Source of the DNA: Caulobacteraceae bacterium | Lineage (GTDB): Bacteria; Pseudomonadota; Alphaproteobacteria; Caulobacterales; Caulobacteraceae | Assembly: GCA_947475415.1 (NCBI GenBank) | Contig: CANJLH010000004.1 | Span: 248,001 to 312,000 of the forward strand | Length of the DNA stretch: 64,000 bases | Direction: 5' to 3' | Shown: piece by piece, positions 55,121-63,129 of the stretch | How positions within the stretch are numbered: position 1 is the stretch's first letter | Layout of the letters: each line of letters starts with the position of its first letter | Position numbers and translations under genes: made by a program | Notes under the pieces: generated by a model | What the model was told of the DNA's origin: nothing | Seen by the model: only the letters and a program-made list of their open reading frames with translations | Database searches by the model: none

Positions 55121-56952
55121 TCGGCGGCCTCCGTCACGCGGGCCATAGCGGCGCCCATATGCATGCCGATCGACTCGGCGATGAAGCGGGCGGTTATAGG
55201 GGTGCCGTCAAAGTGCAGCACGGGAATGACCTTGGCCGGGTCAACGCCCCCCTCATTGATCAGCATGCCGCGTAGCTGGGCATCTCGATTCTGTTCGACG
55301 ACGAACACCCGGTCGTGGGCGGCGATGAACTCGAACACCTCATCGCAGAACGGAAAGGCCCGCACCCGCATGGCGTCCAGGTTCAGCTTGTCGGCCTCCA
55401 GCTTGTCCAACGCCTCATGCAGCGCCGGCGTCGTGGATCCGTAGTAGATCACCGCATCACGGGTGGCGCGTTTTGACGGCCGGGTTATCGGCGCCGGCAC
55501 CAAGGACTTGGCGGTCTCGAATTTGCGCAACAGCCGCTGCATGTTGTCCACATAGACCGCGCCTTCCTCCGAGTAGCGGGCATAGGGATTTCGCGACGTG
55601 CCGCGGGTGAAATACCCGCCGCGGGTCGGGTGAACGCCCGGATAGGTGCGGAACGGAATCCCGTCGCCATCCACGTCCAGATAGCGTCCGAAATCCCGGC
55701 CGGTCTCCAGATCCTCGTGGGTCATCACCTTGCCGCGATCCAGTTGGCGACTGTCGTCCCAGGCGAAGGGTTTGGTCAGCCACTCGTTCATGCCGATATC
55801 CAGATCCAGCATGACGAAGACCGTGGTCTGCAGGCGATCCGACAGGTCGAAGGCTTGTGCGCCCATCTCGAAGCACTCGCCGGGATCCTCCGGCAGCAGC
55901 AGGACATGCTTGGTGTCCCCATGGCTGGCGTAGGCCGCCGACAGGATATCCGACTGCTGCGTCCGCGTCGGCATGCCGGTGGACGGCCCGCCCCTCTGTA
56001 CATCGAAGATAACCGCGGGAATCTCGGCGAAGTAGCTGAGTCCGATGAACTCCTGCATCAGGGAGACGCCGGGTCCGGAGGTGCAGGTGAAAGCCCGCGC
56101 CCCGTTCCAGCCGGCGCCCACCACCATGCCGATCGAGGCGATCTCGTCCTCGGCCTGAATGATCGCGTAGCGGGCCTTGCCGGTCTCCGGATCCTTGCGC
56201 AACGTCTCGCAATGGCTGGTGAAGGCTTCGGCCAGTGATGTCGATGGCGTGATCGGGTACCAGGCGCAAACCGTCGCCCCGCCATAGACCGCGCCAAGCG
56301 CCGCCGCCTCATTGCCCTCGACATAGATGCGGTCGCCCACGGCATCGGCGCGGCGCACCTTCAGGCCCACCGGCTTCAGGTTCGCCTGCACATAGTCGCG
56401 ACCCATGTGGAGGGCTTCATAGTTGGCCTTGATCAGCCGGTCGCGTCCCGCGAATTGCTCGGCGAGCAACTCCTCAATAACGGCGATCTCGATATCCAGC
56501 AGGGCGGCGAGCGCACCCACATAGATGATATTCTTGAACAGTTGCCGTTCCCGGGGAACCGTGTAGGCCGCATTGCACATCTGCGTCAGCGGCACGCCGA
56601 TTACAGAGATGTCGTCGCGGAACTTGGACGGCGGCAGAGGCTTGGTGGAGTCGTAGAACAGATAGCCGCCCGGCTCGATCTCCGCCACGTCCCGGTCCCA
56701 GGTCTGCGGGTTCATCGCCACCATCATGTCGACGCCGCCCCGCCGACCCAGCCGGTTGGCCTCGGTGATGCGAACCTCGTACCAGGTGGGAAGCCCCTGG
56801 ATGTTGGACGGGAAGATGTTGCGCGCCGCCACGGGCACGCCCATCCGGATCACCGATTGTGCGAACAGGGCGTTGGCGCTGGCCGAACCCGAGCCGTTCA
56901 CATTGGCGAACTTGACGACGAAGTCGTTCACATGCGCTAGCGGCTTTGGCAT
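55117..56952 (-). CDS. korA: 2-oxoacid:acceptor oxidoreductase gamma-alpha fusion subunit
   Basis: A 611-residue subunit. An N-terminal gamma-like domain (about 1-190; NGSGSASANALFAQS is its binding loop) is fused to the alpha domain (from about 205) that has GNEAAALGAVYGG and WYPITPSTSLAEAF, the YPITPS string that contacts the thiamine site. This domain order is usual for 2-subunit KorAB enzymes. The ATG at 56952 (MPKPLAHVND) is chosen; the frame is open to 57048, inside the flavoprotein gene. It overlaps that gene by 16 bases and korB by 4. Confidence 0.9.
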   Translation of the reverse strand: MPKPLAHVNDFVVKFANVNGSGSASANALFAQSVIRMGVPVAARNIFPSNIQGLPTWYEVRITEANRLGRRGGVDMMVAMNPQTWDRDVAEIEPGGYLFYDSTKPLPPSKFRDDISVIGVPLTQMCNAAYTVPRERQLFKNIIYVGALAALLDIEIAVIEELLAEQFAGRDRLIKANYEALHMGRDYVQANLKPVGLKVRRADAVGDRIYVEGNEAAALGAVYGGATVCAWYPITPSTSLAEAFTSHCETLRKDPETGKARYAIIQAEDEIASIGMVVGAGWNGARAFTCTSGPGVSLMQEFIGLSYFAEIPAVIFDVQRGGPSTGMPTRTQQSDILSAAYASHGDTKHVLLLPEDPGECFEMGAQAFDLSDRLQTTVFVMLDLDIGMNEWLTKPFAWDDSRQLDRGKVMTHEDLETGRDFGRYLDVDGDGIPFRTYPGVHPTRGGYFTRGTSRNPYARYSEEGAVYVDNMQRLLRKFETAKSLVPAPITRPSKRATRDAVIYYGSTTPALHEALDKLEADKLNLDAMRVRAFPFCDEVFEFIAAHDRVFVVEQNRDAQLRGMLINEGGVDPAKVIPVLHFDGTPITARFIAESIGMHMGAAMARVTEAAE

Positions 56953-58754
56953 GCGCCCTCGCCGGCTTGCGCCATTCCCAGCAGGAACTTCTGCATGTCC
57001 CAGGCGCCCGTCGGACACCGTTCGGCGCAAAGGCCGCAATGCAGGCAAACGTCTTCGTCTTTCACCATAACCCGTCCTGTCTTGAGGGGCTTCGACACCA
57101 GCAGGTCCTGCGCAAGGTTCAGCGCCGGCGCGCTCAACCGGGTGCGTAGGTCAGCCTCCTCACCATTTTCCGTGAATGTGATGCAATCCACCGGACATAT
57201 GTCCGTGCAGGCATCACATTCGATGCACAGCGGCTCATCGAACACCGTCTGGACATCGCAGTTGAAACACCGCTCCGCCTCGCGATAGCCCAGCGCCCGG
57301 TCGAACCCGATCTCCACCTCCATCCGCACGTCCTTCAGCGCCAGCGCCTTGTCGCGCAGCGGCACCCGGTGGCGCAGATCGTTGGAAATGTCGTTGTCGT
57401 AGCTCCACTCGTGGATGCCCATCTTCTGGCTGACCAGGGTGGTTTTCGGCGCAATCCGCTCGGTGACAGGGATCCCGTTGCAATAGTGGTCGATGGAGAT
57501 CGCCGCCTCATGGGCGTGGGCGACCGCCCAGATGATGTTCTTTGGTCCGAACGCCGCGTCACCGCCGAAGAAGATCCCTGGCACCGTGGATTCCATGGTG
57601 ATCGGGTCAACCTTGGGCACATCCCACTCGTCGAACTCCATGCCGATGTCGCGCTCGATCCAGGGGAAGGCGTTTTCCTGCCCCACGGCCACCAGCACGT
57701 CGTCGCATTCATAGTGCTCGTCCGGTTTACCGGAGGGCACCAGCTTGCGGCGGCCCTTTTCGTCGTATTGCGCTTCCACCACCTCGAACAGCACGCCGGT
57801 AAGTTTGCCGTTCTCATGAGTGAATTGCTTGGGCACCCGCATGTTGATGATCGGGATATCCTCATGCATGGCGTCCTCCTTCTCCCAGGGGGACGCCTTC
57901 ATTTCTTCGAAGCCCGAGCGGACGATCACTTTCACGTCGTCGCCGCCCAGGCGGCGCGAGGTGCGGCAGCAGTCCATGGCGGTGTTGCCCCCGCCGAGCA
58001 CAATCACCCGCTTGCCGATCGAGTTGATGTGGCCGAACGAGACGCTGGACAACCAGTCGATGCCGATGTGGATATTGGCCCCCGCCTCCTGGCGGCCGGG
58101 GATGTCTAATTCGCGGCCGCGCGGCGCGCCAGACCCCACGAAGATCGCGTCATAGCCTTCGGCCATCAGCGCCTTCAGGCTGTCGATCCGCTGGCCCAGT
58201 CGCAGTTCGACGCCAAGGCGGGTAATGTAGCCCACCTCCTCGTCGATAATTTCCTCCGGCAGACGGAAGCGGGGAATCTGGCTGCGGATCATGCCGCCAG
58301 AAGTGGGGTCGCCGTCAAAGCAGACCAGTTCGTAGCCCAGCGGCGCCAGGTCGCGCGCGACCCCCAGGGACGCCGGACCCGCGCCAACCAGTGCGATTCG
58401 CTTGCCATTCTTGGGGAACGGCCCCTGCGGCATGCGGTCGACCACGTCGTCCTTGTTGTCGGCGCAGACCCGCTTCAGCCGGCAGATGGCCACCGGCTCG
58501 TCCTCGACCCGCCCACGTCGGCAGGCCGGCTCACACGGGCGGTCGCAGGTGCGACCCAGCACGCCCGGAAAAACGTTGGAGCGCCAGTTGATCATATAGG
58601 CGTCGTTGTAGCGACCCTCGGCGATCAGGCGGATATATTCGGGGACCGGCGTATGAGCCGGACAGGCCAACTGACAGTCCACCACCTTGTGATAGTAGTC
58701 GGGACCCTTGGTGTTGGTCGGCAACAAACTGGCGTTTCCTCTCGCGGCCGTCAT
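56937..58754 (-). CDS. GltD-like FAD/NAD(P) flavoprotein with C-terminal 2[4Fe-4S] ferredoxin domain
   Basis: A 605-residue flavoprotein. The N-terminus has the Fe-S Cys of GltD-like proteins (CQLACPAHTPVPEY, GRTCDRPCEPAC). FAD and NAD(P) Rossmann sites follow (VGAGPASLGVA; VLGGGNTAMDC). The C-terminal ~100 residues are a bacterial ferredoxin with CIECDACTDICPVDC and CLHCGLCAERCPTG. It would move electrons between NAD(P) and the KorAB enzyme encoded next to it. I use the ATG at 58754 (MTAARGNASL); the frame is open to 58898. Its last bases overlap korA. Confidence 0.87.
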   Translation of the reverse strand: MTAARGNASLLPTNTKGPDYYHKVVDCQLACPAHTPVPEYIRLIAEGRYNDAYMINWRSNVFPGVLGRTCDRPCEPACRRGRVEDEPVAICRLKRVCADNKDDVVDRMPQGPFPKNGKRIALVGAGPASLGVARDLAPLGYELVCFDGDPTSGGMIRSQIPRFRLPEEIIDEEVGYITRLGVELRLGQRIDSLKALMAEGYDAIFVGSGAPRGRELDIPGRQEAGANIHIGIDWLSSVSFGHINSIGKRVIVLGGGNTAMDCCRTSRRLGGDDVKVIVRSGFEEMKASPWEKEDAMHEDIPIINMRVPKQFTHENGKLTGVLFEVVEAQYDEKGRRKLVPSGKPDEHYECDDVLVAVGQENAFPWIERDIGMEFDEWDVPKVDPITMESTVPGIFFGGDAAFGPKNIIWAVAHAHEAAISIDHYCNGIPVTERIAPKTTLVSQKMGIHEWSYDNDISNDLRHRVPLRDKALALKDVRMEVEIGFDRALGYREAERCFNCDVQTVFDEPLCIECDACTDICPVDCITFTENGEEADLRTRLSAPALNLAQDLLVSKPLKTGRVMVKDEDVCLHCGLCAERCPTGAWDMQKFLLGMAQAGEGACQSR

Positions 58755-58958
58755 TCGCGGCAGCGAATACGCGCTCACCCGAGCACGACCCGCCAGCCCC
58801 GATACGGTGTCGTTCAAAACCGTAGTGCCATACCCGGTACCCGCCAATACCAATTTACGACAATGGCTTTTGCGGTCCGGGTCAGGTTGGCGGGACATTA
58901 ATGGGTCAAGAGTTCGTGAATCGTTTCCGATTTGCTTGGCCGCGCCGAAAAGAAAACG

Positions 58959-58972
58959 TTAAGAAAAATTAA
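58959..58972. promoter_or_regulatory. TTAA-N6-TTAA, CtrA-like but with 6-base spacing
   Basis: GTTAA and TTAAC flank a six-base A-rich spacer, giving an inverted repeat. The CtrA consensus has seven bases between its halves, so the fit is imperfect. It lies in the gap between the GltD-like gene and the small gene at 58999, about 30 bases before the latter. Confidence 0.25.
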
Positions 58973-58998
58973 CCGCCGCCCTTGTGGAGACCGAAGTC

Positions 58999-59169
58999 AT
59001 GCCCCTGCCGCACGATGTGATCCCGGTTCCCGCTTCCGCCGCCCATATGCCCGGCTCGGCGGAGCCGCTACCCGATGTCGCAGCGGCGGACGTAGGCGAA
59101 GAAGCCATCAACGCGCGCCGCGCCCGGGTGGAAAATACCGAGGCTCTGCGGCTCGCCCGCGCGCTCTAG
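58999..59169 (+). CDS. Small hypothetical protein
   Basis: A 56-residue protein of unknown function. The N-terminal half is Pro-rich (MPLPHDVIPVPAS) and the C-terminal half is charged and probably helical (EEAINARRARVENTEALRLARAL). Third codon positions are GC-rich, as in its neighbours. The ATG at 58999 has TGGAGA nine bases upstream; a GTG at 58984 lies inside that site. No family was recognised. Confidence 0.42.
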   Translation: MPLPHDVIPVPASAAHMPGSAEPLPDVAAADVGEEAINARRARVENTEALRLARAL

Positions 59170-59293
59170 CCCCACCTTAGCCGGGCACGAAGAAGCCCCG
59201 ACCCCGCCCAAAAGCCGCGGTGTTGCGCAATCCCCCGACGGCGAACGCATGGCTCGGGCGTGAGGCGCTTTCAATTCGGCTTGACCCTGAAAC

Positions 59294-60352
59294 CTAGGAC
59301 CCTGGCGGCCGGATCAGCTCTGGACGCGCATTGAGCGCCTCGGAACGTTCGAGGTAGAAGACGCCGGTCTCGCCGTCCCAGTCCACCTCTCCGTAGTCGA
59401 GCACATACATCCGTCCCGGGCCGGTCAGGTCCTTGCCCACGGTCCAGCGCTCGATCTGCACCCAGATCGCGCGGCGCGAAACGCCGGTCCAGGCCGTGGT
59501 CCCACCGCTCCAGGTGAGCGCCGTGGTCAGGCGTTCGCCGCTCGCTTCATGCAGGGCGCCAAGGCGCGGGCGTTGATGGACGGCGGCGGGATGATAGCCG
59601 CCATCCGCATCGATCACCGCCCCGCCTTCCAGGGTGATCACACCTTCCCGATCCCAGTAGGTTGAGCAGAGATAGGCCCGGCCGCTGGGGAAGACGGCGC
59701 TGGAGATCATATGGCCGCCCCAGGTCTTGCGCTGGGCGTGCGGGACGCGCACGCCGCGGGAGTGGTCGCGCCAGCCTGCCCCGTCGTAGGCGTAGGTCTT
59801 GCCGTCAACGCTCACCGTGCCTCGCGCCCGGACCAGCTGTTCGTAATGCTCCTTGGCCCAGCCCTGGCTGCCCATGCCGCCATGGCCCTGGGCGCCGCTC
59901 GCCGAGGCGTGGGCGTCCCAGGCCGGCGTGAAGCTCTCCATTTCCAGGTCCAGGATCACCCGCACCTTGGGCCCGTCCGGGACCGGGCCGCGGCGCATAT
60001 CGGCGTTGCTGTTGAGCTGGCAGTAGCCATCCAAGGTCACCCGCCACAGGCGAAAGGGCTCTATGCATTCGAACGCCAGCACCGCGCCCGCCGGCCGGCG
60101 TTCCGGCGCGGTCTTGTGGTAGGACCACAACGACAGAACGCCCGCATCGCCCGGCAGGCCGATGAACAGATGGTCCTCCCAGAGAGTCCACTCTTCTGGC
60201 CGGGTGCCCAGGTGCAGCCACAACGCCAGGTCAGCGCGGGCGTCATAGGTGCTGAAAAGCAGGTTCTCCGACCAGTAGGGTTCGGCCGGCGGCTGCTGGA
60301 TGACCGCTTCCTTGTCGAGCGGTAGTCCCCCGGAAAGATCGCGGCCAGCCAT
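59294..60352 (-). CDS. Uncharacterised beta-rich protein
   Basis: A 352-residue protein with no assigned function. It has no signal peptide. Trp/Tyr-rich strands alternate with short charged turns (PYWSENLLFSTYD, GYCQLNSNADMRRG, GAGWRDHSRGVR, AYLCSTYWDREG, AIWVQIERW), a plan similar to the lipocalin-like AttH/CrtC or DUF7064-type steroid-binding folds. GWRDHSRG in the middle is reminiscent of the D-R-x-W motif of those families. GGAGG precedes the ATG at 60352, so the longer frame to 60397 is not used. It is divergent from the GST-like gene. Confidence 0.65.
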   Translation of the reverse strand: MAGRDLSGGLPLDKEAVIQQPPAEPYWSENLLFSTYDARADLALWLHLGTRPEEWTLWEDHLFIGLPGDAGVLSLWSYHKTAPERRPAGAVLAFECIEPFRLWRVTLDGYCQLNSNADMRRGPVPDGPKVRVILDLEMESFTPAWDAHASASGAQGHGGMGSQGWAKEHYEQLVRARGTVSVDGKTYAYDGAGWRDHSRGVRVPHAQRKTWGGHMISSAVFPSGRAYLCSTYWDREGVITLEGGAVIDADGGYHPAAVHQRPRLGALHEASGERLTTALTWSGGTTAWTGVSRRAIWVQIERWTVGKDLTGPGRMYVLDYGEVDWDGETGVFYLERSEALNARPELIRPPGS

Positions 60353-60575
60353 ACGGGCGCCTCCATCGAATTTGCGGATTTGAATCAGAGTAAGCACATC
60401 CGACAGCGGGGAACAGCCGCAGTTGGCGACTCACGCAGAGCGGGACAGGGCACCCTACTCTCGCGTCGCCCTACGACTCGCATCCTACGACCGCCTCACG
60501 TCTTGCCGTCTGGAGCCGGGGCTCGTAGGCATGGCGCCTGTCGCGCCAGGACGGGCGCTCGTTTCCGGCTCTCCA

Positions 60576-61358
60576 ATGCTGCCATTCATTTCCGTCTCCG
60601 AGGCGATCGGGCGGCCCGGCCTCCGGCTGGTGTTGAGCGCCGGGCGTCCCGGCGTGAGCCCGTCGGTGCCTGGACCCTGGGGCCAGTCGGCCAAGGCGCT
60701 GTTCGACATCAAGGGCGTTCCCTACATTCCCGTGGCCCAGATTCGGGCGATCAAGGACGATGCGCTGCGGCACTGGACCGGCCAGGACTCCGCGCCGGTT
60801 GCGATGTACGAAAACGAACGCCCGCGCACCCGTTGGTACGAAATCCTCCAGCTTGCCGAGCGCCTGGCGCCGGAACCCCGGCTGCTACCTGGCGACGAAA
60901 GCGTTCGCGCCGAGATGATGGGGCTGGCGCACAGCCTGCTGGGCGAAGATGGCCTGGCCTGGAATGTGCGGCTTATCTTGCTGAAAAGTCAGGAACACCT
61001 CACCGACGAGGCGTCGCTGATCTGGCGCGCCCGCTATGGCGACGCCACCCGCAGCGCCGATGACGCCGCCGCGCGGGTGAGAAACATACTCCAGCATTTG
61101 TCGGCGAAATTTCGTGAGAACGCAGCGTTGGGCGGTGACCATCTTGTCGGAGACCGGCTGACGGCGCTGGATATCTTTTGGGCCTGCACCTCCACCCTGG
61201 TGGCGCCGTTTCCCGAGGCCTATTGCCCGATGCCGGATTTCTACCGGAAATTCTCCGAGCGCGTCGGCCGCCTGGTGGGCGAGGCCCTGGATCCGGCGCT
61301 GATCGAACACCGGGAGCGGATCATCGCCGACCACTTCCCGCTACCGATGCAGTTCTAA
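60576..61358 (+). CDS. Glutathione S-transferase-like protein
   Basis: A 260-residue protein. The N-terminal thioredoxin-like part has a GPWGQSAKALFDIKGVPYIPV segment and the C-terminal half is helical with LVGDRLTALDIFWACTSTLVAPF, the N-capping box of GST C-domains. The frame is open from 60423; ATG codons at 60531 and 60576 are both possible and none has a strong ribosome binding site. I choose 60576 because MLPFISVSEAIG begins the conserved part. No catalytic Ser/Tyr/Cys stands out, so activity is unknown. Confidence 0.7.
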   Translation: MLPFISVSEAIGRPGLRLVLSAGRPGVSPSVPGPWGQSAKALFDIKGVPYIPVAQIRAIKDDALRHWTGQDSAPVAMYENERPRTRWYEILQLAERLAPEPRLLPGDESVRAEMMGLAHSLLGEDGLAWNVRLILLKSQEHLTDEASLIWRARYGDATRSADDAAARVRNILQHLSAKFRENAALGGDHLVGDRLTALDIFWACTSTLVAPFPEAYCPMPDFYRKFSERVGRLVGEALDPALIEHRERIIADHFPLPMQF

Positions 61359-61507
61359 GTAAGTTGCGGCGCCCTGGTCTGGGCGATCCTGAGCCATCGC
61401 CCGGGAGCCCCCCTGTCGCGCGGGACGGGATACCCTGTCCCGACCCCGCCGCGGAATCCGGACACCGCCCAGAACCGTGCGTTGCCCAGTCCGATCCAGG
61501 CCTGACC

Positions 61508-62704
61508 CTAGTTCGACCCACGCACACTCGGCTTGCCCAGCAGCGTATCCGCAATAATCCGTAACTGGATTTCCGAAGTCCCCTCGAAGATCTTGGTCAA
61601 CCGCGCGTCGCGCCAATAGCGCTCGATCGGATAAAGCGTGGTGTATCCGGCCCCGCCGAAGATCTGCAGCGCCTCGCTGGTCACCCGCTCGCTCATCTCC
61701 GAGGCGAACAACTTGACCATCGAGGTCTCGATGGCCCCGCCGCGGCCGGCGTCGGTCTCTTGGCAGACGTGATACATCAGCTGCCGCGCCGCCTCGATCT
61801 CGGTGGCCATGCCGGCCAGCTTGAAGCGGATGGCCTGGAAGTCGCTGATCGGCTGCTTGAACTGCACCCGCTCCTTCGCATAGGCCATAGCGTCCTCCAG
61901 CGCCCCACGGGCGCAGCCGATGGAGCGGGCGGCGGTGTGGGCGCGGGCGAGGCCAAGCGCGAAGGCGGCGGATTCCACCGCCTCACCCTCGCCGGTCTCG
62001 GCGTACTGGACCGGCGCGCGCACCTGGTCGAAGTGCAGCTCCCAGGTCTTCCAGCCGAAATAACCGATCTTGGGGATCGGTGCGCCGGTGCAACCCTTGG
62101 GCAGTTCGCCCTTCGGCTTCTCCACCGACACATACATGGTGGGGCCCCGCCCCTGCGGCGCATCGGGGTCGTCCAGCCGGCACAGAACACTGATGTAGTC
62201 GGCGCCGTCGGCGAAGGTGCACCAGTACTTTGATCCGGTGATCACCCATTCGTCGCCGTCACGGCGCGCCTTGCAGCTCACCGCCGACAGATCCGAGCCG
62301 ACATTGGGTTCGGAGAGCGCCACCGCGCCCAGGTACTGGCCGTTGGCCATCCGCCGGATCCGGTCGCGCCGCGCCTCCCCCTGCCCCGGCACGGAGCGGT
62401 AGAACGAGTTGCCGCGGGCGATAATGCTGGCCACGCTCATCCAGCCCCGAGCCAACTCTTCGGCCACCAGGCAGTATTCGAAGGCGCCAAGGCCCAGCCC
62501 GCCCAGCGCCTCGGGGATCAATATGCCGAAGAACCCCAGCTCCCCCATCTGCTCAATGAGCTCGCGGGGCATATCGCCCTTCTCGGGATCAAGCCGGTTG
62601 GCGGCCGGCAGGACGACGTCGCGGGTGAAGTCGCGGGCCAAGTCGCGGATCATGATCCGCTCCGGCGTCATATGGCCGCCGGTGGGCGCGGAATCATCAG
62701 TCAT
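61508..62704 (-). CDS. Acyl-CoA dehydrogenase
   Basis: A 398-residue flavoprotein of fatty acid beta-oxidation. The helical N-terminal domain has the typical GFFGILIPEALGGLGLGAFEY; the beta domain has VALSEPNVGSDLSAVSCKARRDGDEWVITGSKYWCTFADGAD; the C-terminal helical part ends with IFEGTSEIQLRIIADTLLG, where the catalytic Glu lies. All motifs are intact. It follows the XRE regulator on the same strand with a 19-base gap, so they may be co-transcribed. Confidence 0.93.
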   Translation of the reverse strand: MTDDSAPTGGHMTPERIMIRDLARDFTRDVVLPAANRLDPEKGDMPRELIEQMGELGFFGILIPEALGGLGLGAFEYCLVAEELARGWMSVASIIARGNSFYRSVPGQGEARRDRIRRMANGQYLGAVALSEPNVGSDLSAVSCKARRDGDEWVITGSKYWCTFADGADYISVLCRLDDPDAPQGRGPTMYVSVEKPKGELPKGCTGAPIPKIGYFGWKTWELHFDQVRAPVQYAETGEGEAVESAAFALGLARAHTAARSIGCARGALEDAMAYAKERVQFKQPISDFQAIRFKLAGMATEIEAARQLMYHVCQETDAGRGGAIETSMVKLFASEMSERVTSEALQIFGGAGYTTLYPIERYWRDARLTKIFEGTSEIQLRIIADTLLGKPSVRGSN

Positions 62705-62723
62705 TCGGGCATTCCCTCTTGCG

Positions 62724-63002
62724 TCAGGCGCCGCGCTGCGTCGCCGGCGCGGCCCGCTTACGCGGCGGCGGCTCGATCATCACGTCGTCGGTCTTGAACC
62801 CCAGCGGCTTATAGCCGTGCAGGAACGACTCCACCGCCACGCACACCGGGCCGGAGAGCTGCCGGCGGCCGGACTCCATCTCCAGCACGCGCTTTTCGCC
62901 CTGGTCAGGTCCCCCGGCGAGCCGCAGGGCGCGCGCCAGCTCGGACGGCGACCACCCGAGGGCTTCGCGGGCCTGTTTGAGGTGTGGCCCGGTCTTGATC
63001 AT
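62724..63002 (-). CDS. XRE-family helix-turn-helix regulator
   Basis: A 92-residue protein. The HTH lies at about 7-55 with LKQAREALGWSPSELARALRL and RVLEMESGRRQLSG, the typical Cro/C1 pattern. The C-terminal part (VAVESFLHGYKP, then a basic tail) is short. It lies just upstream of the acyl-CoA dehydrogenase on the minus strand and may regulate it; this is by position only. Confidence 0.8.
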   Translation of the reverse strand: MIKTGPHLKQAREALGWSPSELARALRLAGGPDQGEKRVLEMESGRRQLSGPVCVAVESFLHGYKPLGFKTDDVMIEPPPRKRAAPATQRGA

Positions 63003-63129
63003 TTCGCTGCCTCTTCGTTACGCGTCGCGCGCACGCTAGATCGCGCAACACGGCGCGCGCGTCGAGGCCGAATTCGCATCTGTGGGCGACAACCGCCGAA
63101 CCGCCTGGTCCGTATACACGTCGTTAGGC

